The position numbers were made by a program, and so were the translations under genes. From Austwickia sp. TVS 96-490-7B (GTDB lineage Bacteria > Actinomycetota > Actinomycetes > Actinomycetales > Dermatophilaceae), in assembly GCF_019331795.1 (NCBI RefSeq), contig NZ_JAHPZL010000008.1, forward strand, positions 340,605 through 404,604: DNA of 64,000 nt, given 5' to 3'. Below are positions 48,083 through 55,894 of the stretch, piece after piece (positions within the stretch are counted from its first letter, which is position 1; each line of letters starts with the position of its first letter). The notes below the pieces were generated by a model. That model did no database searches. It was not told the origin of the DNA and saw nothing but the letters and a program-made list of their open reading frames with translations.

Positions 48083-49300
48083 ATGGTGGAAGGTTCAGTC
48101 TTTGTTTTAATGGGACGTGATCATGCAGGTGGTATCCGCCTGCTTGCGGATCGACTTCGCCCCCTGGGTATACCCCTGGTGCTTCTGTCGAACCTTGAGC
48201 AGGATTTGGACGCACCGAATGCTGACGAGCACGTTGTGATCGACTGGGACACTGAGAGCCCCGAAGTCCTCTTCGAGCGACTTGCCAAGCTGAAGCTGCA
48301 GCCGATCGGGGTCTTCAACCTTTTGGAGTCACTGTCGCGTTGGCATGTAGAACTGACCCAATACTACGGGCTGCCTGGCCCCGGGTGGGGCCATACTCGT
48401 CTTGCAGATAAGAGTCAGGTTCGCGAAGCCCTTGCCGCACTGGGTTTGTCCTCTCTTTGGTTCGAGGCGTTACCGGCGTCCGAGCTGTCGCAGGCGTCAC
48501 CTCCTCGCTTCCCAGTTATTGCCAAGCCAGCGTCGCGGTCTGGAGCCTCTGAGGAGGTGGAGGTGTTGCATGGACGCACGGATCTGTTGCGATATCGTGA
48601 CCGTGTAACGGTAACGCTGGGTCCGTCAAAGACGATCCTGTTGGAGGGCTTCATTGCCGGTACAGAGTTTTCTGTGGACGGCCCCCTCACAGAGGATGGG
48701 TTCCGTCCTCTCTTCGTTGCGGAAAAATCGGGCAGAAGAGAAGAAGTTCACGACGTTTCTGTTTCCTGGCCGCCATCGAGCATGGTTCAGCAGGCCGGGA
48801 TCAAGGTCGCCGAGGTCGTTTCCATTCTCACAAAGCACGTGGGCGCCGATAGCGGGTGGCTTCACGTTGAGGCCCGATGCGAAGCGGAGGACACTGAACT
48901 CATTGAGATAAATGTCCGGCCCGGGGGGCATGTCTATATGTCGGCTATTCGGCTGGCGACTGGAATTGACCCTCTTGCGTCGCTCGTCTCTTGTTGGATT
49001 CCTTCAAGTCTGCGCACTCCCTCCCAAGAGGAAAGTCGAGCGGATGGTCTGGCTCTGCGCATGGAGACAATCGAAGCGGAGGAGGTTGGTACGGTCATCA
49101 TTGATTCGTCTCAGGAGGACGTATTGGCACTCCCAGGCGTTCGGGACGCGCTTCTAATCTCGCCCTACCATGCGGTGAGCCAGCACAAGGAGAATTTCTT
49201 TGCGATTCTGCTGGTGACGGCTAGCAGTCACCGGGAGGCGGCGATGCTCGCGGAGGCGGCGCGCGCAAAGGTGCGCTTTCATGTAGACGACGAGGCGTGA
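48083..49300 (+). CDS. ATP-grasp ligase 2
   Basis: This 405-residue protein is a second ATP-grasp carboxylate-amine ligase: FPVIAKPASRSGASEEVEVL in the central domain, LLEGFIAGTEFSVDGPL, and the Mg-binding GWLHVEARCEAEDTELIEIN followed by VRPGG. It is clearly different from ligase 1, so two distinct amide-forming steps are likely. It starts 102 bp after the MFS gene. Confidence 0.85.
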   Translation: MVEGSVFVLMGRDHAGGIRLLADRLRPLGIPLVLLSNLEQDLDAPNADEHVVIDWDTESPEVLFERLAKLKLQPIGVFNLLESLSRWHVELTQYYGLPGPGWGHTRLADKSQVREALAALGLSSLWFEALPASELSQASPPRFPVIAKPASRSGASEEVEVLHGRTDLLRYRDRVTVTLGPSKTILLEGFIAGTEFSVDGPLTEDGFRPLFVAEKSGRREEVHDVSVSWPPSSMVQQAGIKVAEVVSILTKHVGADSGWLHVEARCEAEDTELIEINVRPGGHVYMSAIRLATGIDPLASLVSCWIPSSLRTPSQEESRADGLALRMETIEAEEVGTVIIDSSQEDVLALPGVRDALLISPYHAVSQHKENFFAILLVTASSHREAAMLAEAARAKVRFHVDDEA

Positions 49301-49509
49301 CTCTTGAGCCTGGTGCAGTCATGGAACTGACGGTGCGGCACACTCCGGGTGTGGGTGGTTAGGGGCGATGTTTTCGGGGGGTTAGTCAAAAGTAGTCCGC
49401 GCTTGTCTGCTCATGTGTTTCGGGTTTAGGTGAACAGGGTTGATTGTCCTACTCCCAGGATCGAGATTGCAGGAACAAGCATGCGTGTATCGGATGAGGT
49501 GAAGTTCGT

Positions 49510-50031
49510 ATGTCGAGTCAAATGGGTACAGTGGTCTGGGTGACGGGTCTTCCGAGGGCGGGGAAGACGACAATCGGTCGGTGCGTGGCGGCAGATGCGC
49601 GACTTCGCGGTCGGGGCATTCACCTTGATGGTGATTCGCTTCGGGAGATACTGCCGTCCCATATGGGATTTAGTCGTGAGGAGCGGAGGCAACTCGCCTA
49701 CTTCTACGCATCGCTGGCTGGAGTGTTGGCGAAGCAGGGAAAGATTGTAGTTGTCTCTACCGTGTCACTGTTTCATGACGTTCATAAAGCGAATAGGGCA
49801 TTGAATATCAACTATGTTGAGATTCTCGTTGACGCTCCGGATGGTGTGCGCCGTGATCGGGACAGCCAGGGCGTGTATCGGACGACGAGAGACGTGATGG
49901 GCCGTGATATTCTGCCGGAGATGCCGTTTAATCCTGACTTAGTCCTTCAGAACGGCGGGGAGGCGTCTGTAGATCAGCTTGGGAATACGGTTGTTGAGAT
50001 GTTGTTAGAGCGAGGATTTATCCGCCCCTGA
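49510..50031 (+). CDS. APS kinase-like protein, candidate cytidine diphosphoramidate kinase
   Basis: This 173-residue P-loop kinase has Walker A GLPRAGKTT (from residue 13) and the LDGDSLREIL motif of CysC. The segment that binds APS in true APS kinases (the FTGID-type motif after the GLY-K-A region) is not present; the region reads VMGRDILPEMPFNPDLVLQN. The C. jejuni homologue Cj1415, also annotated as an APS kinase, phosphorylates the 3'-OH of cytidine diphosphoramidate. The loss of APS motifs and the other three pathway enzymes nearby favour that role. The gene is separated from ATP-grasp 2 by 209 bp, in which I see no gene. Confidence 0.78.
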   Translation: MSSQMGTVVWVTGLPRAGKTTIGRCVAADARLRGRGIHLDGDSLREILPSHMGFSREERRQLAYFYASLAGVLAKQGKIVVVSTVSLFHDVHKANRALNINYVEILVDAPDGVRRDRDSQGVYRTTRDVMGRDILPEMPFNPDLVLQNGGEASVDQLGNTVVEMLLERGFIRP

Positions 50032-50226
50032 AAGAGGTACGGGTATGTCGTTGTGGCGTGGAGTCTGGGCGGTGTCAGCCGGTGCGTGCCTCGCCGGCTT
50101 GAGTGAGTATTCTGGCTCCTCCCAGTTGAGGGTGTAGGTCGAGCTGCGGCAGGGTCGATGGGGCGGGGCGCGTCGGTCCCGGGATAGACGTCGAGGTCTC
50201 CCGAGGATGGAAGTTCTGACGCTCAC

Positions 50227-50455
50227 CATCTGGAAGACCTCGACATGCGCGACGCTACCTTCACCGACCCCGATCTGACCACCTTCACCGGCTTGGACGA
50301 CCTTGGACTGCGGGCCGTGGGGCAACGCGTGGAACCTTACAAGGCGGTGCTGGCCTGCCGCGTCGTCGCCGAGGACCGCTGGTGCCGACGCTGCGGCTGC
50401 GAAGGACGGGTGCGGGACACTACGGTGCGGGAGTTGGCCCACGCGTGCGCTAGAC
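50227..50455 (+). mobile_element. ISL3-family transposase fragment, right flank of the cluster
   Basis: The first 65 or so codons of the same ISL3 transposase seen at 35 kb (MRDATFTDPDLTTFTGLDDL) lie here in the opposite orientation. The matching block is 219 bp (50227-50445 against 35263-35481) with only a few differences. It ends abruptly after RELAHA, just before the LeuRS gene. The base before the repeat differs between copies, so the match starts sharply. Confidence 0.85.
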
Positions 50456-50484
50456 TGGCGGCCTGACTTTACCTGGAGGACCCG

Positions 50485-52884
50485 ATGGGCACCTACAATT
50501 TTTCAGCAGTCGAAACGAAGTGGAATGGCCGCTGGAAGGCCGCTTCGCGCAGTGCGGTACTAGATCCATCCCGGAAATTCTATAACCTTGTGGAGTTCCC
50601 CTACCCCTCAGCCGAGGGCCTTCATGTTGGCCACGTATACACGTACTCCGGTGCGGACACCCTTGGCCGCTACCATTCCATGCATGGACGTCAGGTATTT
50701 CAGCCGATAGGTTGGGACTCTTTTGGCATCCACACCGAGAATTACGCAATGAAAACGGGCGAGTCCCCCGAAATCGTCACCAACCGCGCCACCAAGAATT
50801 ACAAGCGACAGCTCGAACGAATCGGAGTCAACTGGACGTGGGATACAGAACTTCGAACGGACGATCCCGAGTATTACCGCTGGACACAGTGGATTTTCTT
50901 ACAGCTCTACAGGGCCGGCCTCGCTGAACGCAAAGAGTCTCCGGTGATTTGGTGCCCGTCATGCCTCACCGTCCTGGCTTTCGAGCAGGTGGATGGCGAT
51001 AAATGCGAGCGCTGCGATTCGCAGATCACAAATAAGACCATGCGCCAGTGGTACCTGAAGATTACCGACTACGCAGACCAACTCCTAGAGGGCCTCGATT
51101 CACTCGACTGGCCCGACGACGCTAAACGACTCCAACGAAATTGGATCGGCCGAACTGAAGGACTGGAGGTCCGCTTCGCGTTGAAGGACAGCGATAGCGC
51201 GACAGCACTCGACGTCTTCACCACACGCTGCGAAACTATCTTCGGCGTCTCGTTTGTCGCGCTCTCCCCCCTCCACCCCAACGTCCCCGAAATCGCCAAA
51301 GCCTCGTCAAATAGGTCTGAGATCGAAGCATACGTCGCGGCCTACAAGAGCCGCAGTAGTAGTGATCGTTTTTCGGCCACTAGCGGACCCGTAGGAGTCG
51401 AGACCGACGCCCACGTTGTGCACCCACTAACAGGCGCGTTAGTGCCCGTCATAGTGGCGGATTACGTGCTTGCTAGCCATGCCACTGGGGCAGTGATGGG
51501 TGTCCCCGCGCACGATGAGCGGGACGCGCGAGTGGCCGACAGCCTTGGTATTCCTGGCCCAAAGGTGCTGGAGCTCGTTGAGGACAGTGAAATCCTAGTT
51601 AACTCCGCACGATACTCAGGTATGCGCCTAAAGGAGGCCCAGCGACAGATCGCTGACGACTTGATCCGTGCATCTCAAGGACGTCCTGCGACCCACTATC
51701 GACTCCATGATTGGCTTGTGTCCCGCCAGCGATACTGGGGCTCACCCATCCCTATCGTCTATTGCCCATCATGCGGGGAAGTCCCCGTCCCTGAGGCGGA
51801 TCTTCCCATCACCCTCCCCAGCTTTCACTGCGTTGATCAGAACCGAGATGGCCGTTCACCTCTTGCCACTGTGAAGGATTTCGTTGAGACGGAGTGCCCG
51901 CGGTGTGGGCGCAACGCGCAGCGAGAAACAGACGTTCTAGATACATTCGTGGAGTCATCTTGGTACTTCCTGAGATATCCTTCCATCAGGTGCGCCAACG
52001 AGCCATGGTCAAGTGAGAATACTCGCCATATGCTTCCGGTTGATATGTACAGCGGCGGCCGCGAGCATTCTACTAGACACCATCTCTATGCTCGATTTAT
52101 TACTCGCGCACTCTACGAACTGGGTTATCTGGAATTTCCAGAGCCATTCACTAAACTGCGACTCCACGGTACGGTCATTAAAGACGGCGCTAAGATGAGC
52201 AAAAGTCGCGGGAACGTCATCAACCCAGATGAATATCTTGATCGAGTGGGGGCCGATAACTTGCGGGGATACCTGCTTTTTTGCGGCCCTTGGGAAGTAG
52301 GGGGAGACTTTAGCGACAAGGCACTATCCGGAATGGTGCGGTTTACAGATCGCGTATGGAACCTGCTCAGTGGGCCAAGCCCATCGGCCGTAGGCGGCAG
52401 CATTGATATGAGCACCCTCGACCGCGCGATCACAAAAGTAGGCACCAGTATCGAGAACTTGAAATTCAATACTGCCATCGCTGAACTGATGTCACTACGC
52501 AACTGGCTGCAAAGCAGTCGCGACTCGATGTCCTGTGAGGAATGGAGTCAGGCAAGGGATGTCTATTGCCTCCTCCTTGCGCCGTTCCTGCCGTATCTTT
52601 CTGAGGAACTCTGGGAAACATTTGGTCACGCCGATTCGATTCATTCTCAGCGCTGGCCGCAACACAACGAGCACCTAATCCCCGCCCCTGCGGCGCGAGA
52701 AATCCCCGTACAGGTTAATGGCCGGATTCGGGCACGCTTACACGTCAAGGGACACGAGAGCAAGGCTCAGATCCGCGCGCTCATCGACGATAATCCGGCG
52801 ATCACGCGGGTTGTGGGCGACAGGAATATCAGCGACCTCATTTACGTACCCGGCAAGATTGTGAATCTTGTAGTTACGGAGTAA
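50485..52884 (+). CDS. leuS: Leucyl-tRNA synthetase, divergent second-type copy
   Basis: This 799-residue class I synthetase charges tRNA-Leu. HIGH is HVGH (residues 47-50) and KMSKS is intact (570-574). The CP1 editing domain keeps TTRCETIFG and the Asp of VPAHDERD at residue 344, equivalent to the conserved editing Asp of bacterial LeuRS. Near the active site, WDSFGIHTENYAM replaces the usual WDAFGLPAE-type sequence, so the pocket differs from standard LeuRS. It follows a GGAGG and starts 40 bp after the ISL3 remnant. Codon use resembles the cluster rather than the backbone. I infer a self-resistant target for the cluster's product; the normal leuS should be elsewhere in the genome. Confidence 0.9.
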   Translation: MGTYNFSAVETKWNGRWKAASRSAVLDPSRKFYNLVEFPYPSAEGLHVGHVYTYSGADTLGRYHSMHGRQVFQPIGWDSFGIHTENYAMKTGESPEIVTNRATKNYKRQLERIGVNWTWDTELRTDDPEYYRWTQWIFLQLYRAGLAERKESPVIWCPSCLTVLAFEQVDGDKCERCDSQITNKTMRQWYLKITDYADQLLEGLDSLDWPDDAKRLQRNWIGRTEGLEVRFALKDSDSATALDVFTTRCETIFGVSFVALSPLHPNVPEIAKASSNRSEIEAYVAAYKSRSSSDRFSATSGPVGVETDAHVVHPLTGALVPVIVADYVLASHATGAVMGVPAHDERDARVADSLGIPGPKVLELVEDSEILVNSARYSGMRLKEAQRQIADDLIRASQGRPATHYRLHDWLVSRQRYWGSPIPIVYCPSCGEVPVPEADLPITLPSFHCVDQNRDGRSPLATVKDFVETECPRCGRNAQRETDVLDTFVESSWYFLRYPSIRCANEPWSSENTRHMLPVDMYSGGREHSTRHHLYARFITRALYELGYLEFPEPFTKLRLHGTVIKDGAKMSKSRGNVINPDEYLDRVGADNLRGYLLFCGPWEVGGDFSDKALSGMVRFTDRVWNLLSGPSPSAVGGSIDMSTLDRAITKVGTSIENLKFNTAIAELMSLRNWLQSSRDSMSCEEWSQARDVYCLLLAPFLPYLSEELWETFGHADSIHSQRWPQHNEHLIPAPAAREIPVQVNGRIRARLHVKGHESKAQIRALIDDNPAITRVVGDRNISDLIYVPGKIVNLVVTE

Positions 52885-53000
52885 TCCGCGTCCCACCTTC
52901 CTTCCGGGGATTGTCTCTCCGATTCGATCACGGCCAATTCTCACTCAAGCTTTGTGGGCGGGCGAAGTGCGCCACTTTTTCAAGATCGTGCGTGGCCAGC

Positions 53001-53150
53001 CTGACTCGTGCCACTTGAGCTGGTTTTCGCCTTCGGGTGGACGTTGTTGCTGTTCAGGGCCTCGTGGGTGCGCGAGGTGACACACCCCGGGGTGTGGGTA
53101 GGGTCGCCTGGTGGTGTTCGTTCGGAATGAATCGGCCCCGGTTGTCCGCC
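53001..53150 (+). mobile_element. 5'-end remnant of an IS1634-type element
   Basis: The word CTGACTCGTGCCACTTGA at 53001 matches the left end of the IS1634 element at 59337. The following segment (ACACACCCCG...GTAGGGTC...TGGTGTTCGTTCG) matches the leader before that transposase gene with gaps. Only the first 150 bp or so remain, cut by the IS3 element. Confidence 0.6.
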
Positions 53151-53154
53151 GCTC

Positions 53155-53470
53155 CTATAGTGGCTGGCCCTGGAGGGCCAGGGCAGCGTAGTAGGCCTGT
53201 TCGGCCTGTACGGGCGTGATGTTACCGATCGATGAGTGCAGGCGGCGGTTGTTGTACCACTCGACCCAGGCGGCGGTGGCGAACTCGACATCGGCGATGG
53301 TCTTGTACGGGCCCTGATGGAAGATCGTCGTGCGGATGCACTCGGTCTTGTAGAGCCCGTTCCCACTTTCCATGAGAGCGTTGTCGTACGCGTCCCCGAC
53401 GGACCCGATCGAGGCCGCGATCTGCGCGGTCTCCAAATGCTCGGTCAACCGGATACTCGTGTATTGACCG
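53155..53470 (-). pseudogene. IS3-family OrfB, 3' part
   Basis: The remainder of OrfB resumes at QYTSIRLTEHLETAQIAASI, with the catalytic Glu near NALMESGNGLYKTECI and the terminal NNRRLHSSIG. Joining it to the upstream part gives HADRGCQYTS, the usual IS3 sequence, so the gene was intact before the IS30 insertion. Confidence 0.85.
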
Positions 53471-54914
53471 GGTTCAACCCGTCGAAGCAACACCCCGACG
53501 ATGGAGGTGTGTGTGGGACGACAAGCAGGCTGGATGGTGACTCTGACTGGGCGACCGGCGATGCGGTCCCCGGGGCATCCACCGATTCGTCGCGAGATTG
53601 AGCAGGCATTCTGGCGCAAGGTCGCTGATGGCCTCTCTAGCGAGGAGGCCGCGGTGGCGGTCGGCGTGTCGGGTCCGGTGGGGTCGAGGTGGTTTCGAGA
53701 GCGTGGCGGCATGCCCTCGATCAGTCTTGATGCGCTCTCGGGTCGCTACCTGTCCTTCGCTGAGCGCGAAGAGATCGCGCTGCTGAAAGCCCAGGATCAT
53801 GGCGTGCGGGAGATCTCTCGCCGGCTCGGCCGGGCACCGTCAACCATTTCGCGCGAGCTGCGGCGCAATGCAGCCACTCGCAGCGGGAAGTTGAAGTATC
53901 GGGCCGGGGTCGCGCAATGGAAGGCCGAGCTTGCAGCCCGTCGGCCGAAGACGGCCAAGCTGGTCCTCAATCCACAGCTCCACGAGTACGTCCAGGAGCG
54001 GCTGTCCGGGCGGGTTCGTCGGGCGGATGGTTCAGTGGTCACCGGGCCGCTCACGGGTCCTTGGAAGGGCCGGAACAAGCCGCGGCGACAAGACCGCCGC
54101 TGGTCGTTGGCGTGGAGCCCCGAGCAGATCGCGAACCGGCTTCCAATCGACTTCCCGGATGATGAGTCCATGCGGATCAGCCATGAGGCGATCTATCAGG
54201 CGCTGTTCATCGAGGGTCGCGGCGCGCTCAAGCGTGAACTGGTCGCCTGTCTGCGGACGGGTCGGGCCCTTCGGGTGCCGCGAGCCCGTACCCGCAACAA
54301 GCCCGGAGCGCACGTCACCAGTGACGTGATGATCAGCGAACGGCCCGCCGAGGTTGAGGATCGAGCAGTGCCCGGGCACTGGGAAGGCGACTTGATCATC
54401 GGCCTGCAGCGTTCCGCGATCGGCACCGTCGTGGAGCGTCAGACCAAGTTCACGATGCTGGTCCACCTGCCCCGCGAAGAGGGCTACGGGATCACCGAGC
54501 GGGTCAAGAACGGGCCAGCGCTGGGCGGTTACGGCGCCGTCTCGATGAACAGAGCACTGGCATCAACGATGAGCACCATGCCCGCCCAGCTGCGCCGCTC
54601 ACTGACTTGGGATCGCGGCAAGGAACTGTCCGCCCACGCTGCGTTCACCGTCGAGACCGGAATCGCGGTCTACTTCGCCGACCCCCACAGCCCTTGGCAG
54701 CGAGGCACGAACGAGAACACCAACGGGCTCCTACGTCAGTACTTCCCCAAAGGCACAGATCTCTCGCGCTGGGCCGCCGAAGACCTCGACGCCGTCGCTC
54801 ACACGCTGAACACCAGACCACGAAAAGCACTCCGCTGGAAGACACCAGCCGAAGCAATGAACGAACATCTACTGTTGACCAAACAAGCCGGTGTTGCGAC
54901 GACCCGTTGAATCC
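53471..54914 (+). mobile_element. IS30-family insertion sequence
   Basis: Imperfect terminal repeats of about 24 bp bound the element: GGTTCAACCCGTCGAAGCAA on the left (53471) and the complement of GGATTCAACGGGTCGTCGCA on the right. It carries one transposase and sits inside IS3 orfB. Confidence 0.8.
53501..54910 (+). CDS. IS30-family transposase
   Basis: Up to 469 residues; an internal ATG at 53534 (MVTLTGRPAMRSPG) is an alternative start. A helix-turn-helix region (YLSFAEREEIALLKAQDHGV, then EISRRLGRAPSTISREL) precedes the DDE core: GHWEGDLIIG, TWDRGKELSAH and GTNENTNGLLRQYFPKG. The frame is uninterrupted, so the element may be active. Confidence 0.92.
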   Translation: MEVCVGRQAGWMVTLTGRPAMRSPGHPPIRREIEQAFWRKVADGLSSEEAAVAVGVSGPVGSRWFRERGGMPSISLDALSGRYLSFAEREEIALLKAQDHGVREISRRLGRAPSTISRELRRNAATRSGKLKYRAGVAQWKAELAARRPKTAKLVLNPQLHEYVQERLSGRVRRADGSVVTGPLTGPWKGRNKPRRQDRRWSLAWSPEQIANRLPIDFPDDESMRISHEAIYQALFIEGRGALKRELVACLRTGRALRVPRARTRNKPGAHVTSDVMISERPAEVEDRAVPGHWEGDLIIGLQRSAIGTVVERQTKFTMLVHLPREEGYGITERVKNGPALGGYGAVSMNRALASTMSTMPAQLRRSLTWDRGKELSAHAAFTVETGIAVYFADPHSPWQRGTNENTNGLLRQYFPKGTDLSRWAAEDLDAVAHTLNTRPRKALRWKTPAEAMNEHLLLTKQAGVATTR

Positions 54915-55526
54915 GCCCTGGCAGCCGCGATCGGCATGCAGGATCACGCCCGGGGCGAAGCTCTCACGGAACGTCACGGCACGCCGCACTGCCCGCTCCA
55001 CCAGATCGGTGTGCAGGCTGTCACTGAAGGCGTATCCCAGCACGCGCCGGGAGCAGCCGTCGCGGACCGCACACAGGTACAGCCACCCCTCCCCAGTGGG
55101 CAGGTAGGTGATGTCCGAGGTCCACACCGTGTTGAGTTCGCCGATGTCGAAACGTCGGCTGACCAGGTCCGGGATCGCGTGCGGAGACGGGTCACTGATC
55201 GTGGTTACTGGTCGCCACGGCCGTGGGCTGACACCCGCGATCCCCTCTTCGCGCATCGCTTTGGCCACCGTCTTGGTGGCCACCTTCTCCCCGTCAGCGC
55301 GCAGCTGAGCAGTGATCCGCGGGGCGCCATAGACCCCGTCAGACTCCTCGTGCGCAGCGACTACCAGGGCACGGACCTCGAGGTAACGCTTCGCCCGCGG
55401 CCCCGGCTCGGCGCCCTGACGAGCGGCCCAGTCGTAGTACCCCGAACGGGACACACCCAGCAGTTCACACATCCGCGCCACGCTGGGACGCTTCGCGGCA
55501 GGTTGGGCCTTCTCCTCGTGGATCAC
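54915..55526 (-). pseudogene. IS3-family OrfB, 5' part
   Basis: The N-terminal two thirds of an IS3 OrfB (MCELLGVSRSGYYDWAARQG; WTSDITYLPTGEGWLYLCAV with the first catalytic Asp; VILHADRGCQ with the second). The frame is cut right after HADRGCQ by the IS30 element. Confidence 0.85.
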
Positions 55527-55837
55527 TGCGAACGCGACGTCGGGCTCGACGCGTTCTCCGTCGCGAAGAAGGCCGCTGCTTTTTTCAGGAACTCCCGATC
55601 CATCCGCAACTGCGCATTCTCCGCACGCAGCCGCTCCAACTCGGCGCGCTCGTTGATGTCGACAGCCGCAGGCGGGTCCTCCATCCGGGCCCGTTCCGCG
55701 GCGACCCAGCGGCCCAGCAACTGCTCGCCCACGCCGATCTCCTGTGCCACCGCACGAATCGTGCGGCCTGTGTCGATCACCAGATGCGCGGCATCACGCC
55801 GGTACTGCGGCGTGAACTTCTTCCTGGCTGCACCCAT
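55523..55837 (-). CDS. IS3-family OrfA
   Basis: This 104-residue protein is the helix-turn-helix OrfA (KKFTPQYRRDAAHLVIDTGR, then AVAQEIGVGEQLLGRWVAAE) with a leucine-zipper-like C-terminus (ELERLRAENAQLRMDREFLK). Its end overlaps the orfB start, where programmed frameshifting would normally give the fusion transposase. Confidence 0.85.
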   Translation of the reverse strand: MGAARKKFTPQYRRDAAHLVIDTGRTIRAVAQEIGVGEQLLGRWVAAERARMEDPPAAVDINERAELERLRAENAQLRMDREFLKKAAAFFATENASSPTSRSQ

Positions 55838-55894
55838 GACAACATCCTCTCCCGCCAGGTCATCCTGGCCAGTCCGGATGTCCGCCGAACGGGG

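Larger units (their letters stand above)
53161..55875 (-). mobile_element. IS3-family element interrupted by IS30
   Basis: Left end GGCTGGCCCTGGAGGGCC (from 53162) and right end (complement of GGACTGGCCAGGATGACC, near 55875) form imperfect terminal repeats. Inside, on the minus strand, are orfA (55523-55837) and orfB split by an IS30 insertion at 53471-54914. Without the insertion the element is about 1.27 kb, normal for IS3. Confidence 0.75.

Noticed and set aside
49301-49509. Possible peptide gene between ATP-grasp 2 and the APS-kinase-like gene
   Set aside because: Short frames exist (for example from an ATG near 49480) but they overlap the next gene out of frame and show no conserved feature or ribosome-binding site.
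35600-50031. Cluster read as a C-P bond (phosphonate) pathway because of the PEP-synthase-like protein, nucleotidyltransferase and aminotransferase
   Set aside because: No PEP mutase is present, and the PEP-synthase-like protein lacks the PEP/pyruvate barrel. The amidohydrolase and APS-kinase-like gene fit the phosphoramidate route better.
41673-50031. Cluster read as plain sulfate activation and sulfation
   Set aside because: No ATP sulfurylase, the APS site is missing from the CysC-like protein, and the sulfotransferase 5' loop has lost its Lys. It remains the main alternative but explains fewer genes.
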